The position numbers and the translations under genes were made by a program. A stretch of DNA of 15,511 nt from the NCBI GenBank assembly GCA_046538945.1, contig JBKHHW010000072.1, positions 1 through 15,511 on the forward strand. Reading direction: 5' to 3'. This document shows, in pieces, positions 4,026-12,300 of the stretch (positions are counted from its first letter, which is position 1; each line of letters starts with the position of its first letter). This DNA is from JAEZKC01 sp046538945 (GTDB lineage: Bacteria > Fibrobacterota > Chitinivibrionia > Chitinivibrionales > Chitinispirillaceae). The notes under the pieces are model-generated. The model saw only the letters and a list, made by a program, of their open reading frames with translations, was not told the origin of the DNA and made no database searches.

Positions 4026-6182
4026 ATGGAACGCCTTGAAGGAGTCATAACAAACATCACATTCCAGAACGAGGATAACGGGTTCTGTGTTGTTCAGCTG
4101 CAGACAAACAACCGCCTGGTCACCTGCGTGGGAACCATTCCCTCTGTGTCCAAAGGCGAATCGGTATGTGTTGAGGGCACATGGGAGAAACACAAAAAAT
4201 TCGGCCAGCAGTTCACCATCAGCAGCTATGAAATTGTCCGTCCCACCACCATTGAAGGAATCACTCAACTGCTGGGCTCCGGTCTTATCAAAAACGTCGG
4301 AGCGGTGCGTTCCAAACAGATAATAGACACATTCGGGCTGGATACCCTTACCATAATGGATGAGGACCCGGACAGATTAGGTGAAGTACCGGGTATAGGA
4401 AAGAAGACCCTGGAAAAAATAAAGGACAGCTGGGCCGAGCAGCGTCACCTGAGGGACCTGATGATGTTTCTGCAGAGCTATGGCATTTCTCTGGCCATGG
4501 CCACCCGCATATACAAAGCCTACGGAAAGGAAGCGAAACAGAAAATAAGCGAAAACCCCTATTCCCTTATTGAAAAGGTGTGGGGGATCGGTTTCAAAAA
4601 GGCCGATACCATAGCCGTCAGGATGGGGTTGGCTTCAGATTCCTACAGGAGAATCCGTGCGGGGCTTACCTTTTCCCTGCAGGAAGCCGCGGGAGACGGG
4701 CATACCTTTCTGCCCAAAGAGGAACTGCTTGCCAGATCATCCGAGGTGCTCAATGTGCCTCAGGAACAGATCACATTTTCGCTTGACCACTGCATTCTGG
4801 AGAGGATTTTGCGCTGCGAGGAAAACTCTGTCTACCTTCCGACATTCTACAGAGCTGAGAAAAACGTGGCGGCAGACCTGAAAAGCAGAATTGGCGATGT
4901 TCGTAGCAGCATTCATCTCACTGCAGAAGAGATAAACAGCTGGCTTACCGAATACCAGAAGCGGAACAACTGGACAGGTGCCCCGGAACAGCTTGAAGCC
5001 GTGCGGAATGCCTTCCGGAACAATCTTTTCCTTCTTACCGGCGGACCCGGTACCGGTAAAACCACCGTTCTGCAGGTGATCGTGGCACTATTCAGGTCCA
5101 TGAGACGAAAAATCGAACTGGCAGCACCCACCGGAAGAGCCGCCCAGCGAATGGGTTCCATTTCCGGTGTTACTGCCCGGACCATTCACCGCCTTCTGGG
5201 TTTCAAGCCCGGAGGCCAGGACGGTTTCTCCTTTCTCAAAAACAGGCGTGACCCAATAGATGCGGATGTTATCATTCTTGACGAAGTGTCCATGGTAGAT
5301 ATCCAGCTGATGAAAAATTTTCTCGATGCTGTCAAACCCGACTGTACACTAATACTGGTCGGGGATCAGAACCAGCTCCCTTCTGTCGGAGCAGGAAACG
5401 TGCTTTCGGACCTGATATCCTCTGGGGTCATACCTCATGTCCAACTTACAAAGGTATTCCGGCAGGCAGCCCAAAGCCGCATCGTCACAGCCGCCCACGA
5501 AATGATAAACGGTACCGTTCCACAGTTCCTGAATGCCAAAGCGGACAACTGCTTTTTTCTCAGCGAAGAAGATCCTCAAAAATGCGTTGACACCATAGTG
5601 GACCTGGTATCAAGGAGACTGCCTTCCCGTTACGGATACAACCCCCTGCAGGATATTCAGGTCCTGTCCCCGATGCACAAGGGCACTCTCGGTACAGTCA
5701 ACCTCAACACGGTTCTTCAGAGTGCGCTCAATCACGACAGATCCGTTTTCAGATTCGGACAGCACACGTTTATACTGGGCGACAGAGTAATGCAGACGAG
5801 AAACAATTACGATCTGGGTGTTTACAATGGGGACATAGGAACCATAACAGCCATTACAGAAGAAGCGGTTGCTGTCACTTACGACAAGATGCCGATTTTT
5901 TATGAGCAGAAAAATCTGGAAGAAATCGTTCCCGCCTACTGCATCAGCATACATAAAAGCCAGGGATCGGAATTCAGAGCTGTGGTGATTCCCGTTTCCA
6001 CTCAGCATTTTGTCATGCTGCAGCGAAATCTGATCTATACAGCGCTCACGCGGGCAAAGGAGCTCTGTATACTGATCGGCTCAAAGAAAGCACTCTCCCT
6101 TGCCGTCAGAAACGACCGCACGCTCAGGCGGTATTCCAGACTTGGAGAACTTATCGGTTTCAAATCCGCGGAGAGTGCCTGA
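4026..6182 (+). CDS. recD2: RecD2-type ATP-dependent 5'-3' DNA helicase
   Basis: Superfamily 1B helicase of the RecD2 group, found in bacteria that often lack a full RecBCD; it acts in DNA repair and replication fork maintenance. In order from this start (718 residues): N-terminal OB-like region (about 1-85), helix-hairpin-helix modules with Glu-Val-Pro-Gly-Ile-Gly-Lys-Lys and later Trp-Gly-Ile-Gly-Phe-Lys-Lys-Ala, Walker A Gly-Gly-Pro-Gly-Thr-Gly-Lys-Thr-Thr, Walker B Ile-Leu-Asp-Glu-Val-Ser-Met-Val-Asp, motif III Gly-Asp-Gln-Asn-Gln-Leu-Pro, an SH3-like 2B insert, motif V Ile-His-Lys-Ser-Gln-Gly-Ser-Glu-Phe and motif VI Tyr-Thr-Ala-Leu-Thr-Arg-Ala-Lys. Length is normal. I chose the ATG at 4026 because the family usually begins at this Leu-Glu-Gly-x-Ile sequence; an in-frame GTG at 4002 would add eight residues. 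Neither start has a well-spaced ribosome site. Confidence 0.95.
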   Translation: MERLEGVITNITFQNEDNGFCVVQLQTNNRLVTCVGTIPSVSKGESVCVEGTWEKHKKFGQQFTISSYEIVRPTTIEGITQLLGSGLIKNVGAVRSKQIIDTFGLDTLTIMDEDPDRLGEVPGIGKKTLEKIKDSWAEQRHLRDLMMFLQSYGISLAMATRIYKAYGKEAKQKISENPYSLIEKVWGIGFKKADTIAVRMGLASDSYRRIRAGLTFSLQEAAGDGHTFLPKEELLARSSEVLNVPQEQITFSLDHCILERILRCEENSVYLPTFYRAEKNVAADLKSRIGDVRSSIHLTAEEINSWLTEYQKRNNWTGAPEQLEAVRNAFRNNLFLLTGGPGTGKTTVLQVIVALFRSMRRKIELAAPTGRAAQRMGSISGVTARTIHRLLGFKPGGQDGFSFLKNRRDPIDADVIILDEVSMVDIQLMKNFLDAVKPDCTLILVGDQNQLPSVGAGNVLSDLISSGVIPHVQLTKVFRQAAQSRIVTAAHEMINGTVPQFLNAKADNCFFLSEEDPQKCVDTIVDLVSRRLPSRYGYNPLQDIQVLSPMHKGTLGTVNLNTVLQSALNHDRSVFRFGQHTFILGDRVMQTRNNYDLGVYNGDIGTITAITEEAVAVTYDKMPIFYEQKNLEEIVPAYCISIHKSQGSEFRAVVIPVSTQHFVMLQRNLIYTALTRAKELCILIGSKKALSLAVRNDRTLRRYSRLGELIGFKSAESA

Positions 6183-6211
6183 AATCATGTTTGAATGAAA
6201 ATAACAGTCAG

Positions 6212-6239
6212 TGTTGCAGAACCATTCACGTTCTCAACA
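6212..6239. terminator. Candidate bidirectional terminator between recD2 and merR
   Basis: TGTTG-C-AGAAC (6212-6222) pairs with GTTCTCAACA (6230-6239), a 10-bp stem with one bulged C and a 7-base loop. The merR stop codon starts in the loop. Flanks are A-rich on the plus strand and only loosely T-rich (TTATTTTC) on the minus strand, so strength is uncertain. Confidence 0.35.
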
Positions 6240-6645
6240 AAGAAAGAATTGCCTCAAGCTCGTTGCGCACCTCAGAAATCGTATCGCAAACAGGTTCCGC
6301 CTTGAAATCAGAATCGTTTCCGGCTGTTGCACTTTTCAGCTCTATTTTCGGAACAGCCGATCCGGAATCCTTCATTTCCTGAAGCTTCTTTTTAGCGCCG
6401 GGAATGGTGAACTTTTCATCATAGAGAAGACGCTTGATGCTGCAGACAAGGTCTATATCCTTTTCCCGATATGCCCTGTTGCCTGCACGGTTCTTCTTGG
6501 GTCTGAGCTGACTGAACTCGTTTTCCCAGTATCGCAGGACATGAGGTTCAAGACCGGTAAAACGGCACACCTCACTTATAGAGTAGTACATTTTTTTCAC
6601 CGGGACCATGCTCATTTGTTCACAGCTCTGATCATTGCTGGACAT
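6226..6645 (-). CDS. MerR-family transcriptional regulator
   Basis: Cytoplasmic DNA-binding regulator. The winged-helix MerR domain occupies about residues 19-91: the opening Tyr-Ser-Ile-Ser-Glu-Val (21-26), recognition region Pro-His-Val-Leu-Arg-Tyr-Trp-Glu (34-41), wing Asn-Arg-Ala-Tyr (56-59) and the Ile-Lys-x-Leu-Leu segment (70-74). The remaining ~48 residues are a linker plus a short helix, too short for a drug- or metal-binding domain, and no Cys cluster for a metal is seen. It belongs to the short CarA/LitR-like or housekeeping MerR group of unknown ligand. The start has GGGAGG 7-8 bases upstream. It begins 35 bases after the gpsA stop and is probably the last gene of the der-gpsA operon. 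Targets cannot be inferred. Confidence 0.85.
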   Translation of the reverse strand: MSSNDQSCEQMSMVPVKKMYYSISEVCRFTGLEPHVLRYWENEFSQLRPKKNRAGNRAYREKDIDLVCSIKRLLYDEKFTIPGAKKKLQEMKDSGSAVPKIELKSATAGNDSDFKAEPVCDTISEVRNELEAILSLLRT

Positions 6646-6680
6646 AGTTATGCCTCCCCTGCCTGATTATACGATACTGC

Positions 6681-7697
6681 TCACCAGAATTCCGGTTTTG
6701 TTTCTCTCATCATGAGATCCCGAACGGCTTCCTTGGCGGGTTTGCCTTCGAATAGTAATTTGTAGACTTCCGTGGTGATCGGCATTTCGATATCCAGTTT
6801 CCTGGACAATTCGTAAACTGATCTGGCCGTTTCCACACCCTCGGCAACCATGGTCATGTGCTCAAGAGCTTGCTCGAGTGTGTATCCCTGAGCGATAAGT
6901 TCACCCATGTGGCGGTTACGACTGTGTCGGCTGATACACGTGGTGATCAGATCTCCGATACCTGCCAAGCCTGAAAAGGTGGATTCCTGAGCACCCATTT
7001 TTCTGCCCAGACGCATCATTTCCGCGATCCCTCTGGTGAGAAGAGCCCCTTTAGTGTTATCCCCGAACCCCATTCCATCGGTGATACCCGCAGCCAGGGC
7101 AATAACGTTTTTCACGCTTGCGGCCAGTTCCACGCCTCTCATATCGTTGTTGGTGTAGACGCGGAAGGTTTCGGTTGAAAAATTCTCCTGAATGAGCTGA
7201 GCAAGTTCTGTGTTTTCCGAAGCGGACACTATGGTGGTAGGCATTTCCCTGGACACCTCTTCGGCATGAGAGGGACCGCTCAGCACCGCCACTCTTGAAT
7301 TGTCAAGGCCGGGGATTTCATCGACCAGAATGTCTGTCATGAGTTCCAGGGTTCCGCACTCGATTCCCTTGGCAGCCATGATCCATCCCTTGACGCTGTC
7401 AAGAACAGACTTGTCAACCTCTTTAACAGCGGATTTCAGAGTGGAGCGCATGGTCTGAGAAGGTACAACACACAACATCAGTTCAGCCGCCTCGAAAGCA
7501 TCCCTGATACAGTTTGTTACAATAACATCCTGAGGTATGATGATTCCCGGAAGTTTGGAAGGAAGCTCTCTTCTTTTCTGAAGGAATTCGGCCGCTTCAG
7601 AATTGAATTCCCACATTCGGATGCGATGCCCTTTCTTGTGAAGCAGCACGGCAAGAGCAATTGCCCAGCTTCCCGCTCCAAGAATGCCAATATTCAT
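6681..7697 (-). CDS. gpsA: Glycerol-3-phosphate dehydrogenase [NAD(P)+]
   Basis: Reduces dihydroxyacetone phosphate to sn-glycerol 3-phosphate, the backbone for membrane phospholipids, in the cytoplasm. The N-terminal Rossmann motif Gly-Ala-Gly-Ser-Trp is at 7-11. Lys110 lies in Ala-Ala-Lys-Gly-Ile-Glu, the block Ser-Gly-Pro-Ser-x-Ala-Glu-Glu-Val at 140-148, catalytic Lys196 in Ser-Val-Lys-Asn, then Asp-Asn-Thr-Lys-Gly (213-217), Gly-Leu-Ala-Gly-Ile-Gly-Asp-Leu (243-250) and Ser-Arg-Asn (259-261). At 338 residues it is full length. A longer frame reaches 7724, but the ATG at 7695-7697 is preceded by AGGAGGAG at ideal spacing and gives the standard family start. It lies 23 bases after der and shares its transcript. 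Confidence 0.96.
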   Translation of the reverse strand: MNIGILGAGSWAIALAVLLHKKGHRIRMWEFNSEAAEFLQKRRELPSKLPGIIIPQDVIVTNCIRDAFEAAELMLCVVPSQTMRSTLKSAVKEVDKSVLDSVKGWIMAAKGIECGTLELMTDILVDEIPGLDNSRVAVLSGPSHAEEVSREMPTTIVSASENTELAQLIQENFSTETFRVYTNNDMRGVELAASVKNVIALAAGITDGMGFGDNTKGALLTRGIAEMMRLGRKMGAQESTFSGLAGIGDLITTCISRHSRNRHMGELIAQGYTLEQALEHMTMVAEGVETARSVYELSRKLDIEMPITTEVYKLLFEGKPAKEAVRDLMMRETKPEFW

Positions 7698-7720
7698 TGT
7701 ACTCCTCCTAGATGTTAATG

Positions 7721-9091
7721 TCAATGCTGTTCAGAACCGCCAATCTTTTGTTTACGTTTGCGAGAAATAGGCCTGAATTCCAGAACGACAGGACACCCGC
7801 AGAAATCGTATTTATCCTGAATTTTGTTTGTCAGATATCGAACATAACCCGGCAGGACCTCCCCGGGATTGGTTACGAAAAAGCGGAACAGGGGAAACGG
7901 GGCATTGATCTGCTTTGCACCCAGAAACCGTACCTCTTTTCCGGGAGTCACCGGATGAGGATGCACCTTCACCCATTCAAACACCTGATTTTCAAATTCC
8001 GAAGCCCCGATCTTCCTGCCCATCCGCTCCTTCACCTCGAAAACCTGCTGGAGGATCACGTTTATTCTCTGTCCGGTAAGAGCGGAAACCGACACCATGG
8101 GAACGGATTTGAGTTCATTGTACTCGTGACGAACCTCACTGACCAGTTTGTCGAAAGTCTTGTGATCCTTCTCAAGAAGATCCCATTTGTTCCAGGCGAG
8201 AACCACACCCTTGCGGGTTTCGTACACTTTGCGCAGAATGCGCATATCCTGAACACCTATGCCCTGGCTTACATCCACCATAAGAATACATACATCACAG
8301 CGTTCGATACTGTCCAACGCCCGCAGATTGGAATAGTATTCCATGTCTTCCCTGACATGAGATTTCTTGCGCAGTCCCGCGGTGTCGATGAGGGTGATTT
8401 TCCCGTCCCCGTACCGCAGCTGAGAATCGATGGAGTCTCTGGTCGTGCCGGGCTGTGAATCCACTATCATCCTGTTCTGCTTAAGAAATTTGTTAACGAT
8501 TGAGGATTTGCCAGCATTTGGCCTCCCCACGATAGCCACTTTCAGCTCCTGGGCACATTCCTGGACGCCCGAGGGTTTCTCAAAGCTCTTACTGGCCAGA
8601 CTCAAAGCCTCCTCCAACAGATCTCCGACCCCCTTGCCGTGAAGTGCGGAAACCGGGAAAGGCTTCCCGAGCCCAAGCGAACGGAATGAATCAATTTCGT
8701 AAGCTATTTTGGCGGATTCAGCTTTGTTTACCACAAGCAGGGTTTTGGATGCAAAGGAACGGCGAAGCTGCTTGGCTATAAGCAGATCAAGATCCGTTAT
8801 ACCCGTTCCTGCTTCCACCACGAACAGCACCACCATGCTTTCCCGAATGGCAATATCGACCTGATCATGGATAGCTTCCGGAATAGAATCATGAACCGTC
8901 GGAATAAGACCTCCGGTATCAACCAGGGTGAAATCGGTTTCATTCCAGCTCGCCCTGTAATAATTCCGGTCTCTTGTCACTCCGGGAAAATCATCGACTA
9001 CAGCGATGCGTCTGCCCACGATGCGATTGAACAGGCTGCTTTTGCCGACATTCGGACGGCCCACTATTGATATGACAGGAAATTCTGACAA
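7721..9091 (-). CDS. der: Ribosome-assembly GTPase Der (EngA)
   Basis: Double GTPase essential for 50S ribosomal subunit maturation. G domain 1: Gly-Arg-Pro-Asn-Val-Gly-Lys-Ser-Ser (11-19), Asp-Thr-Gly-Gly (58-61), Asn-Lys-Ala-Glu (122-125). G domain 2: Gly-Arg-Pro-Asn-Ala-Gly-Lys-Ser-Ser (189-197), Asp-Thr-Ala-Gly (236-239), Asn-Lys-Trp-Asp (301-304). A C-terminal KH-like domain from about 350 ends in a basic tail (Arg-Lys-Arg-Lys-Gln-Lys). At 456 residues it is full length. The frame has no ATG; it offers TTG at 9113-9115 and TTG at 9089-9091. I prefer the second: it has AAGGGGA 6 bases upstream, yields the usual short lead-in before the P-loop, and the predicted promoter would start RNA near the first TTG. 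The first G4 motif has Glu where most homologues have Asp. Confidence 0.96.
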   Translation of the reverse strand: MSEFPVISIVGRPNVGKSSLFNRIVGRRIAVVDDFPGVTRDRNYYRASWNETDFTLVDTGGLIPTVHDSIPEAIHDQVDIAIRESMVVLFVVEAGTGITDLDLLIAKQLRRSFASKTLLVVNKAESAKIAYEIDSFRSLGLGKPFPVSALHGKGVGDLLEEALSLASKSFEKPSGVQECAQELKVAIVGRPNAGKSSIVNKFLKQNRMIVDSQPGTTRDSIDSQLRYGDGKITLIDTAGLRKKSHVREDMEYYSNLRALDSIERCDVCILMVDVSQGIGVQDMRILRKVYETRKGVVLAWNKWDLLEKDHKTFDKLVSEVRHEYNELKSVPMVSVSALTGQRINVILQQVFEVKERMGRKIGASEFENQVFEWVKVHPHPVTPGKEVRFLGAKQINAPFPLFRFFVTNPGEVLPGYVRYLTNKIQDKYDFCGCPVVLEFRPISRKRKQKIGGSEQH

Positions 9092-9118
9092 TGAAAGTCC
9101 CCTTCTTGTATTCAATGT

Positions 9119-9147
9119 AAGTTACCTTTTTTTTAAGGCACTGTCAA
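9119..9147 (-). promoter_or_regulatory. Sigma70-type promoter of the der-gpsA-merR operon
   Basis: A perfect -35 TTGACA (9142-9147) is followed after 17 bases by TAACTT (9119-9124), a weak -10 that keeps T1, A2 and T6. The predicted start near 9112 would leave a leader of about 20 bases before the TTG at 9091. The strong -35 and spacing carry the call. Confidence 0.45.
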
Positions 9148-9292
9148 TATGTAAGATAGGAATAACTCCTGAAGTAACTGCTTACAGTTCACATCTACCT
9201 GTTACATAAAGCCAAAAGGTGTCAACAGAGACAGTGTACCAAACAACCGTACCCTAAACCTTTTTTATAGGCAGCGGTATAAGAAGACCTAC

Positions 9293-9339
9293 CAAAATAA
9301 ATCTGTCCTTCTCTGTAGGGTATTCACAAAGAAGGACAG
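9293..9339 (-). terminator. Rho-independent terminator of the giant TPR gene
   Basis: Arms 9303-9316 and 9326-9339 form a 14-bp stem with a single G-U wobble on the minus-strand RNA (outer part CTGTCCTTCT/AGAAGGACAG) around a 9-base loop. ATTTATTTTGGT follows. It lies 29 bases after the TPR stop codon, so der probably starts its own transcript. The ~145 bases between this hairpin and the der promoter show only a small AACTG-CTTA-CAGTT hairpin near 9176-9189. Confidence 0.75.
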
Positions 9340-9368
9340 TAAGGCAAATCAGGATTCGAAACGTTCAG

Positions 9369-12300
9369 TTACCGCGACTTAAGCTCCTTGAGTATTTCAC
9401 TGTTGTTGGGATCAAGTGCTTTGGCCCGATCAAGGTGTGTTTTGTAAGCAGCATTATTCCTCTGTGATTTCGCCACTTTTGCAAGACCCAGTTCAGCCAT
9501 AGCGTACTTGGAATCAATCTTGAGAGCCTTTTCATAGAATGATTTAGCCAGATCATACCTCTGCTGAAAGTAGTAGATATTGGCCCGTTCATACAATGCA
9601 GGAGCATATTTGGAATTTATGTAGCTCACTTTTTTGAACGTCTCCATGGCATCCTGATAATTTCTCATGGCCATTTTGACTCTGCCTGACTGCATGATGG
9701 CTTCGACATTATCCGGCTGCTTTGCCAGAACCTCGTTTGTGATCCCCATCGCTTCCGAATGCCTGCCCATCCCGCTGAGAGCGGAAGCGAACTTGAGAAG
9801 TATGTCAGGATCCTTTTTGACATCCGTAACCATCTTGAGTTCATTGGCGGCTTCCATAAATCTGCCGTGTTCAAGATACGCCTCTCCAAGAGTCTGACGA
9901 ATTTTAATATCAACTTTGCCGCCTCTGGAGTTTCTGACGACTTTCTCCAGAAGCTTCATGCCCTCGGCCGAACGGTTGGTCTGTATGTAACCCTGAGCCA
10001 GAAGTGTCATGATTTTAGGATCATTCTCCTTGAGAGAATTCGCCATTTCAAGAAACATCATGGCATCTTCCCCCATTTTGCGATGAACGAGCAGATATTC
10101 GCCGACTTTTGCAATAGCGTCGGCATTCTCAGTTTCGATTGAGATGAACTTCTGGAACGCATTCAGCATCTGCTTATCATTCTTCAATCCTCCATACACA
10201 AGCCCCAGTTCAAACCAGGCCCGGGATACCGAATCCTCAACACTCACGCACCTTTTAAGATAAGAAGCGGCATTCGTGAGATTCTTCTCTTTGCGGGCAT
10301 AATAGATACCCAGCTTGAGAAAGTTTCTGTAATCCTTGGGATAAGACTTGGTATTGCTCTGGAAAATAGGCACGGCGGCTTTAGGATTCCCATCCTCCAC
10401 CAGAAGAGCACGTTTGTAAGCGGCTTCCGGATCGTTCACACCCTTCAAACTGAGGTAATTTCCGATCATGTTAGCCGCTTTGGATTTTTCTCCGGATTTC
10501 TCATAAGCCAGAGCCAGAGCCTTGTAGGCAATGTCCTTGTCAGGGACAATCGTTCTGGATTTGAGGGCCGCGGCTCTGAACTTCTCCAGTGCATCGATCG
10601 CCACTTTCAAGTTCTTGACTTCCGAGGCGGCGATTCCGAGCCTGAAAAAGTATGTGGTGGAATTTTCACCTTTCACCATGGAGAGATACTTCAGAGCCTG
10701 ATCATATTTCTTTTGCTCGAAAGCATGATTTCCCACCAGAAGAGCGACTTTAGAATCGCTGGAGGATTTGTCCAGAAATCTCTTGTACATCCCAATAGCC
10801 TGGGGAACCTTCTTCTGCTTCATGTAGATGTCACCCAGAATCTTGAGCTCGCGGACAGCTTTGGGATTAAGCGCAATTGCCTGCTCGTAAGTAATTGCAG
10901 CCTCTTTGAGTTTTCCGCTTTTATACTGACATTCAGCCAGCTCGGAGATATACCGGGGATTACGCGGGTCCAGCTTAGAGGCTTTTTCAAACATCTGGGC
11001 GGCCTTTGATATCGCCTTTCCTTTCTTATACAGAGTACCCAGTGCCGCATACATGTCCACATTCGCTTCATTGGCGGCTATCGCCCCAGTCAAAGCAGAG
11101 ATTTTCTCCTTGTTGTCACCGGACTTCATCACCAGGGCAACATAGTTTTTATAGAAACCCTTGGCTGAAGAATTGGCTTTGACCACTGCACGGTAGGCAG
11201 CCAGAGCATCGTCATAATCCTTTCTCTTATACAACAGATCACCCAGCCTGCGGTTAGCTTCCGCATCATTAGGCTTCAAAGCTGCATACTTTTTAAGATA
11301 GGTTACTCCCATCTCGTGAGCCCCTGTGCGGCGACACACATCCTCCAGCATTTTGAATACATCAGCGTCCTTGGGAGCAATTTCAGAAAGATCCTTGAGC
11401 ACCGTCAAAGCCCTGGCATTGTCCTTGGCCCTGTATGCTGCAGTACCGTACATTTTGAGAAAACCAGCCTTCTTGGCTTCCTTTCCCTGAACCTTGGACA
11501 GATACTTCACAGCATCCCTGTACGCCTTGGCCTTGAATGCCTGCTCACCAACCATCAAAGCCACTTTGTTATCATTGGGCACCTTTTCGAGATACTTCTT
11601 GTACATGCGGATTGCCTGATTACCTTTTTTCTGCTTTCTGTACAGATCACCAAGAATTTTGTACTCTTTTCTGGCTTTGGAATTCATGGCGATGTACTGC
11701 TCATAGGTGATAATAGCTTCATTCACCTTGCCGGCAGCTTCCTGACTCTTGGCAAGAGTAGAGAGAAGTGATACGTTCCTGGAATCCGCCTTGACCGCCT
11801 GTTCGTAGTACTTAGCAGCTTCCTGGGGCTTTTTCAGCTCCATGTAGATATCTCCCAGACCTACCAGAATATTTCCATCGGCCTCGCCGGCAGCGATCGC
11901 TCCCTTCATGGCATTGATCTTCTCCTGAGTCGTACCGCTCTCGCTCACCAGTTCCACAAACCTCTTGTGGAATCCCTTCGCCTTAGAATCTGCAGCAAGC
12001 ACAGCTTTGTAGGCTTTTAATGCACCCTTTTTATCTTTGGTGGCATAGAGACGATCCGCAAGAGTTCTCTGCATCTTTGCATCACCAGGCTTGAGAGCAA
12101 CATACTTCCTGAGGTAAGTGACGGCATCATCCTTTGCACTGGTTCTGTCCGATAGAATGAAAAGAACTTTCAAATAGTCGGCATTCTTGGGTTCCTTGGC
12201 TGCAAGCTTCTTATGGATATCAATAGCCCTGATATCATCTTTGATTGCAAAACAGGAGTGACCCATTATCTTCAGCAGCTCGGTGCTGTTCGCCTCTTTC

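Noticed and set aside
7698..7724. Nine-residue N-terminal extension of GpsA
   Set aside because: The downstream ATG has a much better ribosome site and starts at the normal family position; the extension has no homology-like features.
9203..9225. Second TTGACA (9220-9225) as an additional der promoter
   Set aside because: The sequence 16-18 bases downstream has no acceptable -10 hexamer.
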